Positions 1 through 7,090 of a DNA stretch of 21,298 nt are shown here, in pieces. The translations under genes and the position numbers were made by a program. The notes below the pieces were generated by a model. It did not search any database, was not told the DNA's origin, and saw nothing but the letters and a program-made list of their open reading frames with translations. The number at the start of each line of letters is the position of its first letter. The first letter of the stretch is position 1. This DNA is from DASSKA01 sp035765755 (GTDB lineage Bacteria > Actinomycetota > Actinomycetes > Propionibacteriales > Nocardioidaceae): contig DASTWW010000010.1 in assembly GCA_035765755.1 (NCBI GenBank), forward strand, positions 1-21,298, read 5' to 3'.

Positions 1-3
1 CGA

Positions 4-33
4 TTGCGGGTTAAACCGATGGGCTCATAGGTT
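4..33 (+). promoter_or_regulatory. Possible promoter for the transporter-lysine operon
   Basis: TTGCGG (4-9) and TAGGTT (28-33) are separated by 18 bp, fitting a housekeeping actinobacterial promoter. The predicted transcript would begin near 40 and carry the ATG at 61 behind a GGGTGGG stretch. This is a pattern match only; sequence upstream of the window is missing, so the operon could begin further left. Confidence 0.3.
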
Positions 34-60
34 GTGTCGCATGGGTGGGCCACGGTCACC

Positions 61-1194
61 ATGACGAGCGGCAACAGCGCCACCAGCTCTGTGGTCCTGC
101 AGCAGCTGACGCGGCTGTACGGCCCGGTGCGGGCAGTCGACCACGTCGACCTGGACATCGCGGACGGCGAGTTCTTCTCGTTGCTGGGCCCTTCGGGGTC
201 CGGCAAGACCACCACGCTGCGCCTGATCGCCGGCTTCGAGAGGCCCACGTCCGGGCGCATCCTGCTGCACGGCGCGGACGTGTCCGGCACTCCGCCGTTC
301 GACCGAGACGTGAACACCGTCTTCCAGGACTACGCGCTGTTCCCGCACCTCGACGTGACCGGAAACGTCGAGTACGGCCTGAAGGTGCGCAGGGTCAGCA
401 GGAAGGAACGGCGCCGGCGCGTGGGGGAGGCGTTGGAGGTCGTCCGGCTGTCCGGCTTCGAGAAGCGCAGCGTCGGCTCCATGTCCGGAGGGCAGCAGCA
501 GCGGGTGGCCCTCGGGCGGGCGCTCGTGAACCGGCCCCGCGTGCTGCTGCTCGACGAGCCCCTCGGCGCGCTCGACGCCAAGCTCCGCGACGAGATGCAG
601 ATCGAGCTGAAGAACATTCAGCGCGACGTCGGCATCACGTTCATCTTCGTCACCCACGACCAGGCCGAGTCGTTCGCGATGAGCGACCGGATCGCCGTGT
701 TCAACAACGGCCGCGTGGAGCAGGTCGGGGCACCCGAGCAGATCTACGAGAACCCCGCAACCGCGTTCGTGGCGGGCTTCGTCGGCGTCTCCAACGTGCT
801 GAGCGGACAGCTCAGCGAGCGGCTGGTGGGCCGGTCCGGCAGCTTCCTGATCCGTCCGGAGAAGGTGCTGGTGTCCCGCACGAGCAACGGCGCGGCGGAG
901 GCCGGCCGTCCGACGCTGCACGCGGTCGTGGAAGAGGTCACCTACCAGGGGCCGCTGACCCGCGTGGTGGCAGTCACCGACGACGGCACGAGGTTCGTGG
1001 TGTCCCGGCAGAACGTCGAGCGCATGGCCAGCGAGCCACACATCGGTGAGGGCGAGTCGGTGCGCCTCTCGTGGGACCCCGCGGCCGTCGTGGCGCTGCC
1101 CTCGGCACATCCGGACCGGGGCGAACAGGTCGAGTCCGAGCAGGAGCCGGTCGGTATCGGCAGGCGTGAGTCAGGAGTCCCAGATGAAAACTAG
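61..1194 (+). CDS. ABC transporter ATP-binding protein, spermidine/putrescine (PotA) type
   Basis: This is the cytoplasmic ATPase that powers import through the two permeases encoded downstream. From the ATG at 61 (377 residues) the motifs run in order: Walker A GPSGSGKT at 43-50, Q-loop VFQDYALFPHL with Q89, signature MSGGQQQR at 141-148 (M in place of the usual L), Walker B VLLLDEP at 161-167 and switch His199 in VTHDQAES. A C-terminal extension from about 240 fits the TOBE regulatory domain of the PotA/MalK group. An in-frame GTG at 34 would add nine residues, but it lies directly against the candidate -10, so ATG 61 is preferred. The 3' end overlaps the binding-protein start by 11 bases, which indicates translational coupling. 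Family assignment is firm; the substrate is not fixed by the ATPase. Confidence 0.93.
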   Translation: MTSGNSATSSVVLQQLTRLYGPVRAVDHVDLDIADGEFFSLLGPSGSGKTTTLRLIAGFERPTSGRILLHGADVSGTPPFDRDVNTVFQDYALFPHLDVTGNVEYGLKVRRVSRKERRRRVGEALEVVRLSGFEKRSVGSMSGGQQQRVALGRALVNRPRVLLLDEPLGALDAKLRDEMQIELKNIQRDVGITFIFVTHDQAESFAMSDRIAVFNNGRVEQVGAPEQIYENPATAFVAGFVGVSNVLSGQLSERLVGRSGSFLIRPEKVLVSRTSNGAAEAGRPTLHAVVEEVTYQGPLTRVVAVTDDGTRFVVSRQNVERMASEPHIGEGESVRLSWDPAAVVALPSAHPDRGEQVESEQEPVGIGRRESGVPDEN

Positions 1195-2368
1195 GTGGCT
1201 GCGCCTGGCGGCGGTGTCAGCGGTTGCGCTCACGCTGGCCGCGTGCGGTGGTGGGAGCGGTACGACGCCCAGCGGGAAGCCCGCCGCTGTGCCGAGCATC
1301 GCGATGAAGCAGAGCATCGGCAAGGGGGAGGGCCAGCTCAACCTGGTCGCCTGGGCCGGCTACGTCGAGTACGGCCAGGACGACCCCAAGGTGGACTGGG
1401 TGCACCCGTTCACCAAGCAGACCGGGTGCCACGTGAACGTGAAGGTGGCCGGCACCTCCGACGAGATGGTCACGTTGATGCGCACCGGGCAGTACGACGG
1501 AGTCTCGGCCTCCGGCGACGCCTCGTTGCGGCTCATCTACGGCGGCATCGTCGCCCCGGTGAACACCAAGCTGGTGCCCAACTACGCCGACGTCGCGCCG
1601 TACCTCAAGGACGCCGCCTGGAACTCGGTCGACGGCCGGATGTACGGCATCCCGCACGGGTACGGCGCGAACGTGCTCATGTGGCGCAGCGACAAGCTGC
1701 CCACCGCGCCGAAGTCCTGGTCGGTCGTGTTCGAGAAGAACTCGCCGGCCTCCGGGCACATCACGGCGTACGACTCGCCGATCTACATCGCCGACGCGGC
1801 GCTCTACCTGAAGGCGCACAACCCGTCGCTCGGCATCACCAACCCCTACGAGCTGACCCAGAAGCAGTTCAACGCGTCAGTGAACCTGCTCAAGCAGCAG
1901 AACACGATGGTGCACGACTACTGGTCGAACTACCTCAACGAGGTGCACGCCTTCAAGGCGGGAGACGACTGGGCCGGCACGTCCTGGCAGGTGATCGCGA
2001 ACACCGCGCAGAGCGAGGGCGCACCGGTCAAGACGATCGTCCCGTCCGAGGGGTCCACCGGGTGGTCGGACACCTGGATGATCGCCTCGCACGCCCAGCA
2101 CCCCAACTGCATGTACAAGTGGATGAACTGGATCGCCTCGCCGCAGGTGCAGGCCCAGGTCGCCCAGTGGTTCGGCGAGGCGCCGGCGAACCCGAAGGCG
2201 TGTGCGTACACCGAGAAGGGGTTCTGCCAGACCTACCACGTCAAGGACTACGCCTACTACAAGCGGGTCGCGTTCTGGGCCACCCCGATCGCCAGCTGCG
2301 GCAACGGTCAGAACAACTGCGTCGACTACAGCAAGTGGACGCAGGCGTGGACCGACGTCAAGGGCTGA
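1184..2368 (+). CDS. ABC transporter substrate-binding lipoprotein, PotD-like
   Basis: This is the extracytoplasmic binding protein of the importer (394 residues). The start at 1184 is set by AGGAG at 1173-1177 (6 nt spacing) and by a lipoprotein signal: MKTR, a hydrophobic stretch, then lipobox LAAC with Cys21. The longer frame open from 1046 lacks this logic. The mature part starts NLVAWAGYVEYG, as in PotD-like family members. The segment EGSTGWSDTWMI (289-300) lines up with the PotD EGG..W.D segment whose Trp and Asp contact a ligand amine, giving W294 and D296 here. That suggests an amine-bearing ligand (polyamine, cadaverine or lysine) without identifying it. Six further cysteines (82, 309, 340, 348, 372, 379) could form three disulfides outside the cell. 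It lies between the ATPase and permease genes. Confidence 0.92.
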   Translation: MKTRWLRLAAVSAVALTLAACGGGSGTTPSGKPAAVPSIAMKQSIGKGEGQLNLVAWAGYVEYGQDDPKVDWVHPFTKQTGCHVNVKVAGTSDEMVTLMRTGQYDGVSASGDASLRLIYGGIVAPVNTKLVPNYADVAPYLKDAAWNSVDGRMYGIPHGYGANVLMWRSDKLPTAPKSWSVVFEKNSPASGHITAYDSPIYIADAALYLKAHNPSLGITNPYELTQKQFNASVNLLKQQNTMVHDYWSNYLNEVHAFKAGDDWAGTSWQVIANTAQSEGAPVKTIVPSEGSTGWSDTWMIASHAQHPNCMYKWMNWIASPQVQAQVAQWFGEAPANPKACAYTEKGFCQTYHVKDYAYYKRVAFWATPIASCGNGQNNCVDYSKWTQAWTDVKG

Positions 2369-2381
2369 GCGGGACGGCGGC

Positions 2382-3293
2382 GTGACGACCACCTCGGTCA
2401 CCGACCGTCCGGAGGCTCCTGCCGGGCCGACCGGGCACCGGCTGTCGGCGCTGCTCCACAACAGGCCGGGACTCCGGCTGGGCGGGCTGCTTGCCGGGCC
2501 GGTGGCCTGGCTGGGGGTGGTGTACGTCGGATCACTGGTCGTGCTGCTGATCTCGGCGTTCTGGACCATCGACACCTACACCGGCGCGCTGATCCGCAGC
2601 TTCACGCTGACCAACTTCGAGACGCTCTTCACGCAGTCGGTCTACTGGCACATCATCGGCCGGACGGTCGCCATCGCCCTCGCGGTCACGGTGTTCGACT
2701 TCCTGCTGGCCATGCCGATGGCGTTCTACATGGCCAAGGTGGCCTCGCCGCGCAGCCGGCGCTGGCTGGTGGTGGCGATCCTCACGCCACTGTGGTCGAA
2801 CTACCTGGTCAAGGCCTACGCGTGGCTGGTGATGTTCTCCAACGGCGGGCTGATCGACTGGGTGACCAAGCCGCTCGGGCTCGGGAACCCGGGGCTGTCC
2901 ACCACCGCCACGGTGATCACGCTCGCCTACCTGTGGCTGCCCTACATGGTGCTGCCGCTGTTCGCGGGCCTGGAGCGGCTGCCCGATTCGATGCTCGAGG
3001 CGTCCGGGGACTTGGGGGCCAGGCCCTGGTACACCTTCCGGCACGCTGTGCTGCCGATCGTCACCCCGGCCATCCTGGCCGGCTGCATCACCACGTTCTC
3101 GCTGTCGCTGGGCGACTACATCGCCGTGTCCATCGTGGGCGGCACCACCCAGATGATCGGCAACGTGATCTTGTCCAACGTGGGTTCGGCCAACAACCTG
3201 CCGTTCGCCGCCGCGCTCGCGATCGTCCCCGCCGTGATCATGCTGGTCCTGCTCGCCGCCGTGCGCCGGACCGGCGCCCTGGATGCGATGTGA
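2382..3293 (+). CDS. ABC transporter permease, PotB/PotH type
   Basis: This is one of the two membrane subunits of the importer (303 residues from GTG 2382). It has about six hydrophobic segments, beginning with one at about 38-60 after a polar, proline-rich N-terminus. The EAA coupling loop is seen at about 206-225 (EASGDLGARPWYTFRHAVLP), the site that docks on the ATPase. The reading frame is open upstream to 2202, but that part overlaps the binding-protein gene and reads as arginine-rich out-of-frame sequence. The GTG 13 nt after the preceding stop is therefore chosen, although the ribosome site before it (GGGACGG) is weak. It is followed almost directly by the second permease. Confidence 0.9.
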   Translation: MTTTSVTDRPEAPAGPTGHRLSALLHNRPGLRLGGLLAGPVAWLGVVYVGSLVVLLISAFWTIDTYTGALIRSFTLTNFETLFTQSVYWHIIGRTVAIALAVTVFDFLLAMPMAFYMAKVASPRSRRWLVVAILTPLWSNYLVKAYAWLVMFSNGGLIDWVTKPLGLGNPGLSTTATVITLAYLWLPYMVLPLFAGLERLPDSMLEASGDLGARPWYTFRHAVLPIVTPAILAGCITTFSLSLGDYIAVSIVGGTTQMIGNVILSNVGSANNLPFAAALAIVPAVIMLVLLAAVRRTGALDAM

Positions 3294-3294
3294 G

Positions 3295-4110
3295 ATGACC
3301 CTGTCCCGAACCGCTCGCGTGCTGCTCCGGATCTGGGCCGGCGTCTTCCTGGTCGTGGTCTACGTCCCGCTCGCGGTGATCCTGGTCAACTCATTCAACA
3401 GCGACCGCGCCTTCGCCTGGCCGCCGCCGCACCTGACCCTGCACTGGTGGACCAGCGCCTGGCAGGTCCCAGGTGTCCGGGCCGCCCTGCTGACCAGTGT
3501 CGAGGTCGGGGTCGCCGCCACCGCCCTGGCGCTGCTGCTCGGCACCGCTGCGGCGCTCGCGCTCGCGAGGTACCGGTTCTTCGGGCAGCGGCCGCTGGCC
3601 CTGGTGCTGGTGCTCCCCATCGCGCTGCCCGGGATCGTGACCGGCATCGCGCTGGAGTCGGCGTTCCAGACCACGGGTGTCACGTTCGGGATCTACACGA
3701 TCATCATCGCCCACGCAACGTTCTGCGTGGTCATGGTCTACAACAACGTGGTGGCGCGGCTGCGCCGGATGTCCGGCTCGGCCGAGGAGGCGTCGATGGA
3801 CCTCGGGGCCGGCATCGGCCGGACTTTCATGAGCGTCACGCTGCCCAGCATGCGCTCGGCGCTGGTCGCCGGCGCCCTGCTGGCCTTCGCGCTGTCCTTC
3901 GACGAGATCGTGGTCACCACGTTCACCGCGGGCGCGGGCACCCAGACCCTGCCGCTGTGGATCTTCAACAATCTCGCCCGGCCGAACGCGGCCCCCGTGG
4001 TGAACGTTGTCGCCGTCTCGATCATCGGCCTGTCGCTGATCCCGGTGTACCTCGCCCAGCGGCTGAGCTCGGACGCCGGTACGACGGACTCGGCGGCCGC
4101 CGGCCACTGA
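3295..4110 (+). CDS. ABC transporter permease, PotC/PotI type
   Basis: This is the second membrane subunit (271 residues). It starts MTLSRTARVLLRIWAG and runs into VVYVPLAVILVNSFNSDR, matching the PotC N-terminal pattern (tyrosine, proline, then VNSFNS). The EAA loop lies at about 164-190 (EEASMDLGAGIGRTFMSVTL). The ATG at 3295 is one base after the stop of the first permease. An in-frame ATG at 3283 would give an 11-base overlap and four more residues, and cannot be excluded. With the ATPase, binding protein and first permease it forms a full importer in the order ATPase, binding protein, permease, permease. Confidence 0.9.
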   Translation: MTLSRTARVLLRIWAGVFLVVVYVPLAVILVNSFNSDRAFAWPPPHLTLHWWTSAWQVPGVRAALLTSVEVGVAATALALLLGTAAALALARYRFFGQRPLALVLVLPIALPGIVTGIALESAFQTTGVTFGIYTIIIAHATFCVVMVYNNVVARLRRMSGSAEEASMDLGAGIGRTFMSVTLPSMRSALVAGALLAFALSFDEIVVTTFTAGAGTQTLPLWIFNNLARPNAAPVVNVVAVSIIGLSLIPVYLAQRLSSDAGTTDSAAAGH

Positions 4111-4122
4111 TGCGGGACGGAT

Positions 4123-4190
4123 GATTTTCTGTAGAACTCGACCTAAGGTGGAAAACATGCGGTACAGCGACGGTTCGATGATAGAAAATC
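4123..4190 (+). promoter_or_regulatory. AT-rich inverted repeat around the lat start; possible regulator site or internal promoter
   Basis: GATTTTCTGT (4123-4132) and ATAGAAAATC (4181-4190) are inverted copies matching at 9 of 10 positions. A third A-run, GGAAAAC (4150-4156), lies between them, and TTCT-GT-AGAA (4127-4136) is a small dyad of its own. The stretch is clearly more AT-rich than its neighbourhood. TAAGGT (4144-4149) sits 7 nt before the lat ATG, so it could be the -10 of an internal leaderless promoter. AAGGTGG (4145-4151) overlaps it and works equally well as a ribosome site. In mycobacteria an Lrp-family regulator lies beside and controls lat, so an Lrp/AsnC site is a reasonable but unproven reading. 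Confidence 0.4.
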
Positions 4191-5521
4191 CAATCTGTGT
4201 TGTGGCACCCGACCAGGTGCACGAGGTGCTGTCCCGACATGTGCTGACCGCCGGCGGCTTCCCGCTCGTGCTGGACACCGCCCGCAGCCACGGCTCCTGG
4301 GTGGTGGACGCGCGCACCGGCGAGGAGTATCTCGACCTGTACAGCTTCTTCGCCTCCGCGCCGCTGGGCCTGAACCCACCCGGTCTGGCCGACGACCCCG
4401 ACTTCCGGGCGCTGCTGGCCGAGGTGGCCGCCAACAAGCCGGCCAACTCCGACGTATTCACCACGCACTACGCGGCCTTCGTGGAGACGTTCTCCCGGGT
4501 GCTCGGCGACCCGGCCCTGCCCCACCTGTTCTTCATCGAGGGCGGGGCGCTGGCCGTGGAGAACGCGCTCAAGGCCGCCTTCGACTGGAAGAGCCGGCAC
4601 AACGAGGCCCACGGCCGCTCGCCCGAGCTGGGCACCAAGGTGCTCCACCTGACCCACGCCTTCCACGGCCGCAGCGGCTACACCATGTCGTTGACCAACA
4701 CCGATCCCACCAAGACCGACCGCTACCCGAAGCTCGACTGGCCGCGTATCGACGTACCGGCCGCCGTCTTCCCTCTCGAGGAGCACCGCGCCGAGGTGGA
4801 GGCTGCGGAGGAACGGGCGCTGGAGCAGGCGCGTGCGGCGTTCGCGGCACACCCGCACGACATCGCCTGCTTCATCGCGGAGCCGATCCAGGCGGAGGGT
4901 GGCGACAACCACCTGCGCGCGGAGTTCCTGCAGGCCATGCAGCGGCTCTGCCACGAGCACGACGCGCTGTTCGTCCTGGACGAGGTACAGACGGGCGTGG
5001 GGCTCACCGGCACGCCGTGGGCCTACCAGCAGCTCGGCCTTCAGCCGGACATCGTCGCGTTCGCCAAGAAGGTGCAGCTCGGTGGCATCATGGCCGGCAG
5101 GCGGGTCGACGAGGTTCCCGACAACGTGTTCCGCGTCGCCGGCCGGATCAACTCCACCTGGGGCGGAGGTCTCGTCGACATGGTGCGCTCGCGCCGGCTG
5201 CTCGAGCTCATCGAGCGCGACGGCCTGGTCGCACAGGCCGCCAAGCTCGGCGACGTACTGCTGGAGGACCTTCGCGCACTCGCTGCCCGGCACCGGGCCC
5301 TGGTCTCCAATGTCCGTGGCCGCGGCCTGATGTGTGCCATCGACCTGCCCGACCCGGAGCACCGCGACGAGCTGGTCAGGAGGCTGTACGACGAGCGGGT
5401 GCTTGCGCTGGGCTGCGGGCCCCGCTCGATCCGTTTCCGTCCGGCCCTGACCGTCACCGCCGACGAGCTGCGGACCGCCGTGGCCGCCTTCGACCGTACG
5501 CTGAGCGCACTCGCACGCTGA
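4157..5521 (+). CDS. lat: L-lysine 6-transaminase (lysine epsilon-aminotransferase)
   Basis: This PLP enzyme (class III aminotransferase fold) moves the epsilon amino group of L-lysine to 2-oxoglutarate, giving 2-aminoadipate 6-semialdehyde, which cyclises to piperideine-6-carboxylate. The 454-residue product follows the mycobacterial Lat (Rv3290c) closely as I recall it: FFIEGGALAVENALKAAFDW, HAFHGRSGYTMSLTNTDP and FDWPRI-like blocks. The key residues fall at a constant +4 offset: E247 (the glutamate that switches substrate specificity), D275 in LDEVQTG, the PLP lysine K304 in FAKKVQ, and N332/T334 in NSTWGG. ATG 4157 has AAGGTGG five bases upstream and gives the expected N-terminal length. 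ATGs at 4121 and 4178 are the alternatives. It sits 46 nt after the importer genes and 11 nt before the dehydrogenase. No penicillin or cephamycin gene accompanies it, so catabolism is more likely than beta-lactam supply. Confidence 0.94.
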   Translation: MRYSDGSMIENPICVVAPDQVHEVLSRHVLTAGGFPLVLDTARSHGSWVVDARTGEEYLDLYSFFASAPLGLNPPGLADDPDFRALLAEVAANKPANSDVFTTHYAAFVETFSRVLGDPALPHLFFIEGGALAVENALKAAFDWKSRHNEAHGRSPELGTKVLHLTHAFHGRSGYTMSLTNTDPTKTDRYPKLDWPRIDVPAAVFPLEEHRAEVEAAEERALEQARAAFAAHPHDIACFIAEPIQAEGGDNHLRAEFLQAMQRLCHEHDALFVLDEVQTGVGLTGTPWAYQQLGLQPDIVAFAKKVQLGGIMAGRRVDEVPDNVFRVAGRINSTWGGGLVDMVRSRRLLELIERDGLVAQAAKLGDVLLEDLRALAARHRALVSNVRGRGLMCAIDLPDPEHRDELVRRLYDERVLALGCGPRSIRFRPALTVTADELRTAVAAFDRTLSALAR

Positions 5522-5532
5522 GGAGGAGACAG

Positions 5533-7083
5533 ATGACTCGCACGATCACCTCGATCATCGCCGGCCGCGAGGTCGAGGAGGGCGTGTCCACCTACGCCTC
5601 CATCAACCCGTCGCGCACCAGCGAGGTGGTCGCCGAGGTCGCGCTGGCAGGCAGCGCGACGTACGTCGAGGCCTGTCGTGCCGCCGAGGCCGCGCAGCCT
5701 GCCTGGGCCGACGTGCCGGCGCCGGTGCGCGGCCGGGCCATCGGGCACATCGGCCGCGTGATCGAGGAGAACGCCGAGGCGCTTGCCCGGATCGTGACCG
5801 AGGAGGTCGGCAAACCCTACGCGGAGGCGCTCGGCGAGGTCCGCGAGATCGTGGACACCTGCGACTTCTTCCTCGGCGAGGGGCGGCGGCTCTACGGCCA
5901 GACCGTTCCCTCGGAGATGCCGGACAAGCAGCTGTTCACGTTCCGGCGCCCGGTCGGCACCCTGGCGGTGGTGACCGCCGGTAACTTCCCGGTCGCGGTG
6001 CCGTCGTGGTACATCGTCCCGGCGCTGCTGGCCGGCAACACCGTGGTCTGGAAGCCCGCGGAGTACGCCGCGGCCGCCGCCCAGGCGTTCTTCGACCTGT
6101 TCGTGCACGGGGGCGGGCTGCCCGAGGGTGTGCTGAACGTCGTGCACGCCGACGGGGACTCCACGTTCGGCGGGCTCGAGCAGGCGTTGGCGGAGGGGCT
6201 CGTCGACAAGGTCGGCTTCACCGGGTCCAGCGCCGTCGGCGCGCGCATCGGTGAGCTCACCGGTCGCCACCTGCAGTCGGCCTGCCTGGAGCTCGGCGGC
6301 AAGAACCCGATGGTGGTGTGCGCGGACGCCGATCTTGACCTGGCCGTCGAGGGGGCGCTGTTCGCGGGCTTCGGCACCGGCGGGCAGCGCTGCACCTCGT
6401 TGGGCACGGTGATCGTCGACGAGCGGGTGCACGACGAGTTCCTGGCCCGCTTCGCCGAGGCCGCCCAGCGCGCGCCCGTCGGCGACCCGACCCAGGACGT
6501 GCTGTTCGGGCCGATGCTGGACCAGAAGTTCGCCGACCGCTACGAGGACTACCTGCAGCAGGTCGACTCGCACCACAAGGTGCTCGGCTCCTCCGGCGTC
6601 GGCCGGATCGGTTCGGACAACCCGCGCGACGGGTTCGTCGGCGATCCCGAGTCGGGGCTGTTCTACCACCCGGTGATCGTGGACGGCGTACGACGCGGCG
6701 ACGCGCTGTTCGACCAGGAGACCTTCGGGCCGATCGTCGGGGTCACGACCTTCACCGACCTCGACGAGGCGATCGCGCTGGCTAACGCGCCCGGCTACGG
6801 ACTGTCCTCGTCGATCTACACCGAAGACCCCAAATCGGTGTTTCGGTTCTGCCGCGGCATCTCGGCCGGCATGGTCAGCGTCAACAACTCCACCTCCGGC
6901 GCGGAGGCGCACCTGCCGTTCGGCGGCAACGGCAAGTCGGGCAACGGCAGCCGGCAGTCCGGCATCTGGGTGCTCGACCAGATGACCCGCTGGCAGGCGG
7001 TGAACTGGGATTACTCGGGCCGGCTGCAGAAGGCCCAGATGGACGTCGCCGAGCTGACCCCCGACCTCGGCTTCCGGATCTGA
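5533..7083 (+). CDS. pcd: Aldehyde dehydrogenase, probable L-aminoadipate-semialdehyde / piperideine-6-carboxylate dehydrogenase
   Basis: This NAD(P)-dependent aldehyde dehydrogenase has 516 residues. ATG 5533 follows AGGAGG (5521-5526) by six bases. The frame is open back to 5017, but that part only shadows lat. Catalytic features are complete: N151 in AGNFPVAVPSW, K174 in WKPAEY for the cofactor, general base E253 in LELGGKNP and nucleophile C287 in GTGGQRCTS. Proposed job: oxidise the semialdehyde made by Lat to L-2-aminoadipate, the lat-pcd step known from lysine catabolism and cephamycin producers. The fold and chemistry are certain; the substrate is inferred from the neighbouring lat, 11 nt upstream. 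The next gene begins 7 nt after the stop, supporting one transcript. Confidence 0.87.
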   Translation: MTRTITSIIAGREVEEGVSTYASINPSRTSEVVAEVALAGSATYVEACRAAEAAQPAWADVPAPVRGRAIGHIGRVIEENAEALARIVTEEVGKPYAEALGEVREIVDTCDFFLGEGRRLYGQTVPSEMPDKQLFTFRRPVGTLAVVTAGNFPVAVPSWYIVPALLAGNTVVWKPAEYAAAAAQAFFDLFVHGGGLPEGVLNVVHADGDSTFGGLEQALAEGLVDKVGFTGSSAVGARIGELTGRHLQSACLELGGKNPMVVCADADLDLAVEGALFAGFGTGGQRCTSLGTVIVDERVHDEFLARFAEAAQRAPVGDPTQDVLFGPMLDQKFADRYEDYLQQVDSHHKVLGSSGVGRIGSDNPRDGFVGDPESGLFYHPVIVDGVRRGDALFDQETFGPIVGVTTFTDLDEAIALANAPGYGLSSSIYTEDPKSVFRFCRGISAGMVSVNNSTSGAEAHLPFGGNGKSGNGSRQSGIWVLDQMTRWQAVNWDYSGRLQKAQMDVAELTPDLGFRI

Positions 7084-7090
7084 CCGGCCG

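Noticed and set aside
1046..1183. Longer N-terminus for the binding protein
   Set aside because: The 46 extra residues overlap the ATPase gene and would bury the lipoprotein signal; ATG 1184 has a good ribosome site and an ideal signal peptide.
5017..5532. Fusion of an upstream segment to the aldehyde dehydrogenase
   Set aside because: It overlaps lat in another frame; AGGAGG and ATG 5533 define a normal-length enzyme.
4157..7083. lat-pcd as part of a cephamycin (beta-lactam) cluster
   Set aside because: No ACV synthetase, isopenicillin N synthase or tailoring gene lies nearby; transporter and E1 neighbours point to catabolism.
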